From: Limonium bicolor
Lineage: Eukaryota; Streptophyta; Magnoliopsida; Caryophyllales; Plumbaginaceae
Direction: 5' to 3'
Assembly: GCA_023374045.1 (NCBI GenBank)
Contig: CM041782.1
Coordinates: 251,247,810-251,311,809 of the forward strand
Length of the DNA: 64,000 nucleotides
The notes under the pieces were generated by a model. That model saw only the letters and a list, made by a program, of their open reading frames with translations. It did not search any database and was not told the origin of the DNA. Of the stretch, positions 10,824 to 22,189 are shown one piece after another. A program made the position numbers and the translations under genes. Every line of letters starts with the position of its first letter. Position 1 is the first letter of the stretch.

Positions 10824-13800
10824 GATACATGGGAACCCTTTTGAAGAGAAAGAAGAGCTAGACTGATCCATCGGTTGTTAGGAAATAACAGAGAAAAAAA
10901 TCTGTAACAGCTCCATCTTCTTTTTCAGTTATACCTAGTTCCGTATTACAAATTTCTGAGGGTGAACTCTCACTGTTTTTGGTAGTCTTGAGTCTAATAC
11001 GTTATGATCTTGTAATACACCTAACTCAGTCTATATATGTGAGGATGTTGAAGAAAAGAAGTGGAAACAGATCACAACAAGAAGAAGAAAAAAGAAAAAG
11101 AAAAAAAAAACAAGAACAGATGCAACAACCTATGCTTCTGTTCTGATAAAATTTACTACCTGCGGTGAAGTTTGGTTGTGTGTGTACTTACACTGCAGAA
11201 GAAATGTGAGGTTAGGAAAGTCTAGGTTAGAAACGTAACACTCAATCAAACGCTTAACTATCTAGGTTAGTAATGTGGGGAAATTGAAAGGAAAACTAAA
11301 ACTGAAGATTCTTAGAAAACAGAAGTAAGTCCTCAGTTTTGATGTTTCTGTTAGTCTTGAATTTTTGTATTTCTGCATAACTGGCACGTGATGTGGGTCA
11401 ATAAACTCAAACCACTTCTAACACACACCTAAATAAGGATAAGAATATCTTGGGTAAACAAAAACCCAACCTTTGCAAAATCGTGAAATAAGGAGAAAGG
11501 GAAATACAAGGAGCTAGTTTCTGTTTTAGGAATTCTGATTTCAGTAACACCGACAGTGTTGTCCTAGTTCATCTGCAAACCTAGGAACCACTAATCATCA
11601 AGATAATGATGAGAACCAACTAATACCTTGGGACTGAGATCAGAAGAAGAAGAAAGGAAAACTGGTGTAAGAAAGAACTCAAAACCTGAAATTTACACTT
11701 CTGTGTAATTGGTTCCAGAAGCTTGGTAGATGCTAAATCGATTAGTTGAGTATCCTAAGAACTCTGTAACACATTGCATTAAGAGTGATAAGCTGGGGGA
11801 AAAAGGTTCAGGAACCAGGGGACACGATAGAAGGGAATCAGTCAATTTTTCATTTCTGTTTTCTGTAACAGCATAGCCCAGCTTCTGTGTGGAGAGTTTC
11901 TGAGGAATGTCCTGAATGATTGAGGATTTGTTGTGAGGTAAAGTCAGAGTAGACCATTAGCTGATTGGGTAACTAATTCAAAAAAAAAGGGGAGTTAAAT
12001 GAGTGAACTATAAGAGAAACAGAAAAGTAGAGAAACACCAGTTTCAGATTTCAGTTTTATTCAGTTTCAGTTTTTCTCACCAGAACCGTGTCAGGCCATT
12101 TCTGCATCTGTAACAAGCTGCCTTGGGTTGTTCTTAAGTTTAAAGGTCTGATAAGATGTTAACTGAGTGGGTACAACAGCTATGAAGAGTTGTAAATAAG
12201 TTTAGAAAATAGGCAGAAAGCAAATTTAAGAGAAATTGTCGGTTCCTGACTATAGTTCAATTCCAGAAGTTTTATGTTTCTGTATAGATCTGTTACAGAA
12301 GATAAAAGTGTTGCAGTGGTTTGTTAAGAGTTTAAAACTATACTGAGACACATAAATGAATCATTAATTAAAGTTAGAAACACTGTGGGGAAGGTGGAAA
12401 TCGAAGTAAACAGAAAAGAAGAAAGGACAAGAGATGGTACACTGATTTCAGGTTATAGATTTTCAATACTAGGGTACTTCTGTATAACCCCATTTTCAGA
12501 GGAGTTAAGGAGGTTGAAGTGACATTGACTGGGATCTAGCACGTTTCTAAAACACTTTAGTAGGTGGACATGTTCTTGGGAGTAGTAGGAATAACTAGTG
12601 GTTTAACAGCAGGAATCGAAAAGAGATATACAAGTTGAGTTTCAGATTTTCCAACAGCAGGTTGTTTTGGTTTTATTGTGTACAGGAGCTGTATTGATGT
12701 GTTAATGGATTGAGAGTGAACTTAGAACATTGTGAGTAACTTAGCTAAGAGTGTGAACACGTGGGAGAAACAGGAAGTCAGTTTGGTGAGTAAACAAAAA
12801 GGCTAGAAGAGTAGATAATAGAAAGTAATTTCTGGTTTCAGTTTTTCTTCCTGAAACTTGTGCTCTCTGTGTAACCGCATTACAGAGGGCTTACAAGGGC
12901 AGTATTGAATGGTAATCAATCCTAAAACTTAACTAATACACTCAAGAAAGATACAAGCACTTTAGAGAAAAATTAGAGGCTAGAATAATTCACCATCTGA
13001 AAGAACCAAACAGAAACACAACTTCTGTTTTGGGTTTTGTCTCTCTTCCTGTAACTGTGTTTCTCTGTACAGCTGAAGCAATAATGTCATAAGAGCTTTG
13101 TATTGGTTATTATTTAACATACAACCCAGCCATTTCACCTAAGTGGATCTGTAGGAAATTGGGATGGGATTAGAAGCTGATAACCAAACTGCAAGGGAAA
13201 GAATGAAGAGGTTTGACACTGGATGTAGTTTCTGTTCAGATTGTTGGTGTTTCTGTATAATGAAGTACAGTAGAAGAGTGACTGTTAAAAGGGGGATTCA
13301 GATACCATGTAGTTGCAAAGTTATAAAGTATGGTGAATGCGGTATGACCTAACGTAAGTGGTAAAGATTAGAATGTTGAGAGTATGGGGTTTGATGAGAA
13401 ATGGAGTCGATATATGTGTACACTACCGGTAATTATGACAAGGATTATAAAACCTTGAGTTATAATCTGTCACAAGTTTTGATGTCATAGGATTTAGTAT
13501 CTACGACATGTGATAAGTATGTGATTATATTGTGACCAATGAGAATTATATGATAAAGAACACAAGTGTATCATATGTGTACCTTATTTTCGGTACATAC
13601 ATATAACTACCAAAACAAATATGTTATAAAGTTAAATGACACATAAAATGTCATGTTATATGACATTATGAAATAAGTGTAACGCTAAACAATATTATGT
13701 GATCCAAACCATAGTTACTAAAACTGTCATACTGAGTGTATGTGTATATGTAAATACACGTCAAGGATAAAGGTATAAATTATAGTATACCATGACGTAA

Positions 13801-15524
13801 AAACACTATAGTTAATATACGATTTTGATAGGATAAACAACCTTGAATGAAAAATAACAAGTGCATAATGTGAGATTCCATACCCCAATTTAAACCGAGT
13901 ACTAACTCACACTACGAGTAAGGAGCTTAAAGATAACGAACCGGAACTCATAGCAGTTGTATTACTGGGGTTACAGACATTATTAGGAAATACCGAATCG
14001 TACTGTCATGTGGATTGACATATAGCGTTCTTCGTATTGTTAGATCGCCTGTCAGACGTGCGCGCTCGAGGAAGCTTAGAGGCCTACACTACGCGACCGT
14101 GACACGGTGTACGGTATGTAAAGGGATTTGATCCGAGTTGTCCTGAGGAATTCCTCGGGCTCGGATTTGTTTGATAAATAACTTGTGTGAATGTATGTAT
14201 GTGATGTATGCATGTGTATGATGCGTAGTAATGTTCATTGCATTATTTACTTATGCACGAACGTCCTACGGGACTAATACTACGTCGACTATAGATCGAC
14301 TTATACAAAACTACATATGCGAAATGTGTGATTGTGACCACTATTGCTTGACTTAATACGCTAAGTATTACAAGTACGTAGTTATAACCTAAGTAAAATA
14401 CTTAGGAACGGGACACGACATTGTCGGTCTCTAGAGCTTTGACTCGAAAGTAAATGTTACCTAGAATAATTCTAGGCATGCGTAAGACCCATAGGGCAGC
14501 CAATAAATTAAGTGATGTACTCCATAACAAAAACTGTAACTGACTATCTAACTAACAAAGCTAACAGTGGAGTGTGAATGAATGTGATGATGTACCTTAA
14601 TCCAGACAGTCACTGGCTGCTGGTCGCGCGTAGAGATCTCTTGGGATATCCCGTATCGGGTTTTCCCTAGTTAAATCTTGATCGAGCCTAGATAGATAGA
14701 TCGTCAGGCGGAGTGTGCTACCGTTGGCACCAGGCCCTTGGCCACCTAAATGGACGCCTTTACAAAGGCAAAGTGAATAAGTCCCAGAGTCTTCGGATGA
14801 TCAGGGCAGTGAGCACCTTTGTGTGTACGTGGGACTACTGTCCAAGTGAGTATATTTCGGGTTGTCCTAACTGACGCCCGACTGTGCTAATCTATCAAAC
14901 GATATGTGAAGGCCCGGAGGGCCGAGTGATGTACTATATGTGATGATGTTAACATGCGATGAATGAGTTCTCAATACCATTGTATTGTATGATGTATGAC
15001 AGTAATGTGTGTATATATATATGACTGATTGGATTGGATGAATGATTATATAATCATGCATGTTGTTACAGTATTTATCATATTTGTAAAATGACAAAGC
15101 ATGAAATCAATCTAATATCAAGACGGTTAAAAATGACAAGTGACCAATAGGGTCCAGATCCGGCATACTCAGCGTCTATCGCTGATACTACACTTATTGC
15201 GCAGGTTGCTGAACCCGTTGAAGCCGAAGTGCGGGATTGGGTAGTTAGGACATTGTGAGATTTGGATTATGTTTAGATGCTCATAGTAGTTGTGCTTTTG
15301 ATACTTAGATAGAAATGTAGATGGTATCTCGTTGTCACTGCGGATTGTATTTTTATGTTTAATTTTGTTAAGATGATGTACTTACTGCTACATCACTCGT
15401 ATGGGCGAGTGGTGGCAAGTAACACCCATGTGAGTTCTATTACTGTAATTACTTCCGCTGTGAGACGCCTTTATTTCCTGTTCACGTGAGCGACTATTAC
15501 GTAATTGTTAGGAGGGGTGTTACA
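10824..15524 (+). mobile_element. Family 3 LTR, copy a (5' end lost in the gap)
   Basis: Matches 22872-27561 and 34875-39562 almost base for base, with scattered small indels. It ends GGGGTGTTACA at 15524 and is followed by a PBS, so it acts as a 5' LTR for the first internal region. It holds a long degenerate repeat array (about 10860-13290), then AT-rich sequence, a GGCCC/GGGCC hairpin (14911-14923) and the U5 hairpin (15394-15411). The frame at 13164-13352 recurs in all three copies but lies inside the repeat array and is not supported as a gene. Confidence 0.9.
15394..15411 (+). other. Conserved U5 hairpin, family 3 version
   Basis: Arms CACTCG and CGAGTG, loop TATGGG, about 115 bases before the LTR end. 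It stands where the other families have their 9-bp hairpin; the loop keeps a GG. Confidence 0.6.
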
Positions 15525-15528
15525 AAAG

Positions 15529-15540
15529 TGGTATCAGAGC
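15529..15540 (+). other. Primer-binding site for initiator tRNA-Met
   Basis: TGGTATCAGAGC, complementary to the 3' end of plant initiator tRNA-Met, four bases after the LTR end. It is built into a 10-bp hairpin (15533-15556: arms ATCAGAGCGG and CCGCTCTGAT). Confidence 0.9.
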
Positions 15541-18500
15541 GGAGTACCGCTCTGATGACGAGATACTAGGTTAAGACAGTGAGCTTAGGATTTGGGAAAC
15601 TTGGGAAACGTTTGTGAGGTACGAAACGTCTGTGTCTTAATGAAATTATGTGTTGGCAGAGCCTTTGGCCTGCAAGTGTTAGCCCATGGGGCACATAAAA
15701 GAGTTATTGTATTATGGTGTGTTATTGAGAAGACGAACGGTAATACCGACAGCTAGTGGTGGTGTGAGCCAGGAAGCTGACCAAGGGCATAAAGGCCCTG
15801 GAATATCACCCCTGTTAAGGTCCAGCTGAGAGCTCAGCCAGGAGGAGACACAAACGTCATGAGTACATTGGCGACAGTCCACTTTCATGTGGAAGTCCAA
15901 TACGAACTACCGCCGACAGTACCCCTCCCGCCACAACCCAATGGGTATAATACAACTAAGAAATAAAATCCCCGAATATAGGGAAAAGGGCTACCAAGCC
16001 CAACAGATTGTCTAAACACTCTCGTAGCGAATGAAAAATTCCTGCTCCTGTAACGTTAATACAACCTCAATGTCATACCTCCATTGACGACCAAGCGCCG
16101 TATCAATAGACACTGCCAGAGGCGAGCGTCACTACTACTATAACATCGGGGAAAGGGTCACCCAAGAACATCAGGGCAAGCGGACCGGGAGCACCATGAA
16201 CTCCGCGCGAGACCGTCGCCCGTAATGGGACCTTTAACCACTAAACTGTAAAAAGAAATTATCTTGAGAATGTGGAGGAACCTTGTGAGAATACCGCCCT
16301 GTTATGTTCAAACTTCAATCCTAAACTTGTGAGCACACAATACAGTGACACTAGGACCCTGTCGTGACGGTACCTCGTAGGGAGAGTCCAAAGTCCAATT
16401 TTACGCTATTATAAATACAATGTGAGGGAGGACTTGATTATTCTAATGACAATATGGTCAGGAAAATTTCCCAAATCCAAATATCTTCTTATTCATGAAC
16501 AATCTTTCTAACAGTGCTTAAACGACCAATGCAGCAGTGAGACAAACAAGTCGAGAACCGACAACTCTACCTGCATGGTGCGCTCGCCACTGCAAGCGCT
16601 GATTTAAACAATGTACCAGTAATTTCGTCTACCCCGCGCACTTGCCACTGCAAGTGCTGCAAACAATTACAACTGCAGTTACCACTGCTATTATCGTTAC
16701 AACGAATACTGTAAACTGTGTAGACCTATGGTACGACACCATGGCTACCAACAATCACCAAACAATTGTACACCTCTAGTATAAACTACATAACTACAAT
16801 TGTTACGATAAACCACTAAGATATGAGGACTACAACCTCTGAAAGACCTGACGAGTCCGGCTAATGTAATAAAAAGGGCACACCAGCCCATAACAAATTA
16901 TATCTACTAAACGAGAACGAATGCAATGACACAGGCTGAGAGCCAAGATAACATAATGTAATTATCAAAGCATTCAATGGCTGAATTGGAAGTGGACGGT
17001 GAAACCTGATTCTCGGGGATCAAGGGAAAACCAACCACAAATTGGGGTGAAAGGCTAGTGCAACACTGGTGCTGATCACACCAGAGTCGTATGACTCCTG
17101 AAACTCTTCACAAGTTCCCAACATTAATCATAGTAAGGATAAACAAAACTGCAGTATCCTAGTTACAAACAACTAGCAAAGGAAACTTGCGATTAACAGT
17201 TACGTTGTATATATATTAAAACATACAAATAAAACTATGAAGAAAATACGATCGTATAACGATCGCTGCCATACAATTTCCAACTATATCGTATGCGCAG
17301 TATTTATATTTATTCACTTACATTTATATCTCATGATTTATTCTCTTATACCTTATGACACATTTTCATCATCATCTTAATGTAAGATGATTATTCGATT
17401 TGATGCATTATATTATGCAACTTATATTAAGAATTTTATCTTAATATCTTGTCACATTTCAGGACATATATTATTAATTCCTAAGGTCTATTTTATATTA
17501 ACCTTAGGTTATAAATTCCATTTTCTCATTACATATACTATAACCCATACTTTTAATAAAACTATATTATTGCCAAAAGGCATGTACATCAAAATTCTTA
17601 CTTCCATCAACACTCCTAATACTTTTCCATTATTTCAGTATTGCCACATATTTAATAACTGTTATACACATCATACGTTATAACATTTTAACTTTAGAAT
17701 AAATGTAACTTATAGTTTACTAACTATATTCATGTATACGCCAACACGTGATGAACACAAGAGAATTAGTAAAGCGTATCAGTCCACTGATGGACCAAGA
17801 GTGAAAAGAACAATTCTACCGTAATACGGCCACTACCAATACCTTCGCAACAATGAACGCGAATCAACACTGAACACACGAATAATTACCACCTCTGAGC
17901 ACTACCTGTACCCATGAGTGCCATATACTGTTATGTACAATTACAACTAATCAACATCAAGATCAAGTTTATATGTATTGTCATAATCATACTAATTATA
18001 AACAAGTTCTAAGTAGAAGAAGGGCTACCGCCATGGGCGTCCCGTCATGTAAAGAAGATGATAAATATCAAAAAAAAAGTAGAAGACATGTCGTTTACTA
18101 CTGTGACGACTGTCAGTGATGAAGGAATGTGTAAATTGAATCATTGATGACCATCTAAATCGATATTACAGAAAAACACAAACCAAACGCTAAATAGCGT
18201 AAATAAGCAAGTACCTAATGTACAAACAAAGGGCACAAACTCAGGAGACCGGGAACACCGACTCCGGTTACCTTTCCAGGTATACTACTAACATAACAAT
18301 GTCTAAGTTAATATAATGAAGCAAAGGAGCTACGGTACATACCGTAAGCAATGGGAATAACAATGATGAATTACTAACAGGCGCCATACCGCGCACCTGA
18401 AATATAAATAACTGCAGTTACAAGTAACTAGCACTAAACAATAAGTAACAACAAAGACATTACTTACTAGCTGAACACCAGGAGTATATACCAGCATGTA

Positions 18501-20211
18501 ATGCTAATCACTAATAGTGATAAATGTTTAGTCCTAATGGACAAACCTAATCTTATGAGAAGTGGCATACCCTTTGAGGATGCAGTACCATCAATGAGAA
18601 ATTGGAAAGTGAAGAGCCAAATTGCTCAAGCAATCATACAATCTATAATACACCCGATTAAACGGGAGAAAGAACGCGTATAAATACCCAAGTATGAGAA
18701 CTTACCCCACGCCGTATCGGGGAGCATAGGTAAAATATGATAATGATTAAAACTGGAGGAAAGAACTATGTATGTACTCATGGAGATCGAGATAGGAGAA
18801 CTGACATTGCTACCTCAGCACCAATATTACATAAACGATTGCAACCATACAGACGAATCAACGTTTAACGTTCAACTGGTTAGCAACCAAGTGCTACCAC
18901 TAATATGTTACTAAGGACATGAGTCCAGGAACAAAAATAACGTTCCAACCACCTCACCACCATACTGCTAGAACATTAGAATCTACGACAAGATAACCAA
19001 CATTGCGGACCAATCAACATCAAACTACTACAAGGACATCCATCAAAAGGGAGATTGACAATAGAATACTTCACAATAGTCGTGTGACGGACGCTACCAG
19101 TTTACTAAACGAGACATGGGAACGACCGCACTCCGATAGGAGCATGTGGGCCTGACAGACTTATTTATAGGTTAGTCAGGTAAGTAGTAATGTATCAGTA
19201 TGGTACCCCATGCATGTAGACAAGTAGTGTTAGGAATACGAGAAGTAGTCAACTCCGTACTACGGACAGTGATGCAGACTACCTCGAAGATGGACGAGAA
19301 GAGCCGCAGTTAAACAAACGGGCTAGAGAAACCAAGAACCTACAACACAGAGTAGCAGACGATACACATTGAAGACGGGGAGATCCTTCGAAGATGACGA
19401 GGCAGACGACAGAAACAAGAAACCACTACATGGACGAACAATACATAGACCCCTCATAAGGATAATACAAGTTCTTGCAATCCAGAGGAATCTACCAAAT
19501 GATGTGAACATAAACGCGTGACTACGCAATGATGAGAGACAAGCTAAATGCTAGCAGATACCTTAAGAAGGAATAATGGACTTGGAATGTACCACTCACA
19601 TGATGATTCGCTCATCTTATCTGTTTGACTCTTTAGATATTAGCTACTGAGAGTTTACGCCTCTACACTCTGTGGGACTGAGTGTTTTGGTATTGCACTT
19701 GTGCAGTTATTAATCTAGTAGAAATACAGAAAGATGCAATGGATATCAACAAGAGTGTGTATCAAAGAACTACAACAGTGTATTACTCTGGAACAAAACC
19801 ACCAGGAGACACGGATGACAATCATCAACTACGTGGACATGTAGGCTGGTACGTCTTGGTATTACAAAGACAAGTGCAAAGAGCACCAAGTACTAACAAG
19901 AGCAAATGTCATATTATACCTCAAACTGAATATCAGTGGGAAAAGACACACGAATGTATGCTAGTGATCCAAATAAGAGGATACACAGTAATGAAAAGAG
20001 GAAATTGAGCCTATGTTCATGGGTCTGCACCTCATACAGAGCGAGTGGGCCCATTAGAACGAACTTGGAAGAGAGCACAAATACGTGCCTCACCCTTTAT
20101 ATATATATTTAAGAGCCCGAAGGGGCTAGAGTTATACCCGTCTCTCTGATATGAGAATAATCTACTCCAAAGGTGAAAACACCACATGAGAGTTAGAGAA
20201 CTCTATGTGAA

Positions 20212-20255
20212 CCAAGTATCCAGCGCTCCTTGTGGAGCGGCTGTCGAATACTTGG
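20212..20255 (+). other. Long stem-loop in the internal region
   Basis: Outer arms CCAAGTAT and ATACTTGG, then an inner stem of CAGCGCTCC with GGAGCGGCTG (one bulged base) and loop TTGT. The same structure is present in copy 2 at 32227-32270. The second polypurine tract follows about 25 bases later. Confidence 0.7.
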
Positions 20256-20280
20256 GGGGTACGGGGGCGTAACCCTTTTT

Positions 20281-20293
20281 AAGGGGGGTAGAG
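20281..20293 (+). other. Second, internal polypurine tract
   Basis: AAGGGGGGTAGAG, nearly identical to the true tract at 21288-21300, but about 1 kb further upstream. Copy 2 has it at 32296-32308. It could be a central polypurine tract or a relic of an older LTR boundary. Confidence 0.5.
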
Positions 20294-20335
20294 CCTCTTG
20301 GCTGTGCACATGTTTGCACTAAATTCTGTTATTTC

Positions 20336-20980
20336 GTATGCGGGGCATACAATAGTTGTGGGTATGTGGGGCATACGATGTTGATTGTTGGACGTTGTTT
20401 GTGATGTTGTTTGTTCATTTTCATTTTGTTGGCGTTGTTGGGTACGCGGGGCGTGCGTGGTTAATTTGTTGGTGTGAGATGTGCACTCGTATGTATGAAT
20501 TTGATGAAATACTTATTGGCGTGTTTACACCCAGGTGTGGTACTTCTTTCTTTAGGATACTGTGATAATTATATATTGTTGTACCTGATAGATTGATTAC
20601 TTAGGGTATCACTTAGATACGAAACGTATAATTAGATACGAAACGTATAATTAGATGCGAAACGTATAATTAGATACGAAATGTGGAATGGTGATATGGT
20701 ATGACACCTCGGGGAGGTTGTCAGAATTGGTAGAACTGATAGGAAATGATGGTGCTGATGGATCACCAATATCCATATATGTTTGAATTAACGCCACAAT
20801 AAAGGGCTATGTGCGGTATTAGCACAACACGATATACGTAAATGATATATCACCTAGATATACATTATGGGATTATAAGGGTAGTTACTAATACACCTAT
20901 TTAAGTAAGCGACTTCGGGACATACGTGTACTAATTGATTATCATGTGTGTCTATATGTGTATCTGTATGCGGGGCATAC
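20336..20980 (+). repeat. Short palindromes GTATGCGGGGCATAC and a 19-bp tandem repeat
   Basis: The palindrome GTATGCGGGGCATAC or close variants occurs at 20336-20350, 20362-20376, 20452-20466 and 20966-20980. Between them, from 20613 to about 20689, lie four tandem copies of TTAGATACGAAACGTATAA, the last one diverged. Copy 2 keeps the arrangement (tandem starting at 32619). Confidence 0.75.
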
Positions 20981-21006
20981 GTGTTTTGTGTTGTTGGTAG
21001 GTTGTT

Positions 21007-21120
21007 TGCGCATTGCGCATATGTGTATGTGGTGAACATGTATGTAAGTATCCTACGAGATACTCGGATGTATGAATTGTTTGCGCATTGCGCACATGTT
21101 TATGTTGTGAACATGTATGA
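21007..21120 (+). repeat. Two-copy repeat with TTTGCGCATTGCGCA palindromes
   Basis: TTTGCGCATTGCGCATATG followed by GTGAACATGTATG appears twice at about 75-bp spacing. GCGCATTGCGC is itself nearly palindromic. Repeated in internal copy 2 near 33010-33125. Confidence 0.6.
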
Positions 21121-21287
21121 ATGATTGACGATTGTTTATATATATATATAAATATGTGTACACTCCGTATGAATTCAGTTCAATTGTATCGTTTAGATAT
21201 CGTCACATCAAATAGATGTGCACCATGGCCATATGGGTAGTTGTTATAAATCACTCGAGAAAGACGACTTCGGGACGAAGTCTCCTT

Positions 21288-21300
21288 AAGGGGGGTAGAC
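21288..21300 (+). other. Polypurine tract before family 3 LTR b
   Basis: AAGGGGGGTAGAC abuts the LTR start at 21301. A hairpin (21266-21282; arms GACTTCG and CGAAGTC, loop GGA) lies just before it and matches in place the 83-102 hairpin of the first element. Confidence 0.85.
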
Positions 21301-21690
21301 TGAAATACCCCTAAGTAATTAAACGTATTTAAATATATAACTTACAACATTAAAGCATAAAATGAGTATGTACGTACATATACACCACGTTACAAAATTA
21401 TGACGTTGTATATATAATTAGAACACTACTATAAATAGTTGTACCCGTATAATGTTGTAATTAAAAACGTGACATAACGAACAGTTTATTATTACCGTAT
21501 TTACGTACATACGGATACATATGTAAATGTACATAACGTTACAAGATCATAACGTTGTACATATAACCAAAACGTGACAAATAAAAATAGTCGTATACGT
21601 ATATGTATACATACAACTAGTAACGCTACATATTAATATAGTCACTTATATATACAATAAATAGGCTTAATAGGGCTGAAACAAAAAAAA

Positions 21691-21774
21691 AGAGCAACTA
21701 TACTCTCTAGCCGGGATTCAAACCCAAGATCCCTCATATCCATCCCGAAACCTTAACCGTCTGAGCTGAGCTCG
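21691..21774 (-). other. tRNA-derived sequence with A- and B-box-like motifs, antisense in U3
   Basis: On the minus strand the order is an A-box-like TCAGCTCAGACGGTTAAGG, then a B-box/T-arm GGGTTTGAATCCC, about 84 bases in all. The T-arm can pair with a GGG/CCC core. It is not a clean tRNA: I cannot close a proper acceptor stem, so it is a tRNA relic or SINE head. An almost identical copy is in LTR c (33698-33781). Confidence 0.55.
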
Positions 21775-22189
21775 AATTCAGTCTATAACTCACGCAAATT
21801 TAAACTAATACCAAACTCATTAAGCTGACAGAAAAGAAAAGAAGCCAAACATGTCGGCTACTCCTCATTCTCCTCGATACGGTGAGATTGAGCTCAATCA
21901 AAGGAAAAAAAAAACAGAGAGACCATTCTCGTATTCCACACTTCAGGCGACAAGATGTGTTCTTTTCTCATCACCCATACCCCTTCTTGTAACTCGCACA
22001 CCATGAACGTTCTCAAGCCTCTTTGGAACCTACAACAGCAGTAGTTTATTCTCTGAGCCATATTCTCATGTCTCTACCCGCTAGTTAAGACTCTATCTCA
22101 GTCAAGTTTCTTTTCCTCGCTTGCATGCCCATGCCAACAGCAAGCCCAGGGACACTCATGTTTACTCCTGCGTGAAGGTAAACCAGAAA

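Larger units (their letters stand above)
15525..21300 (+). mobile_element. Non-coding internal region of the family 3 element, copy 1
   Basis: About 5.8 kb between a PBS and a polypurine tract, with no gag or pol frame on either strand. The longest frames, for example 19682-20008, begin with GTG or are tiny. This is the layout of a LARD (large non-autonomous retrotransposon derivative). It holds stem-loops at 16580-16599 and 16636-16657 (inner arms of the second GCACTTGC and GCAAGTGC), blocks shared with element D at 19055-19265 and 19650-19712, a long hairpin at 20212-20255, a second polypurine tract at 20281-20293, and short repeats from 20336 to 21120. Proteins would have to come from another element sharing its ends, such as E. 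Confidence 0.85.

Noticed and set aside
10249..10871. Long open frames across the N gap, both strands
   Set aside because: They consist almost wholly of unknown bases; not evidence of coding.
13164..13352. 62-codon frame with several Cys repeated in all three family 3 LTRs
   Set aside because: It lies within the degenerate LTR array and is short; repetition follows from LTR identity.
19682..20008. 108-codon frame present identically in both internal copies (19682-20008 and 31697-32023)
   Set aside because: It begins with GTG, not ATG, and the identity reflects the recent duplication. The related part of D is changed and no family is recognised.
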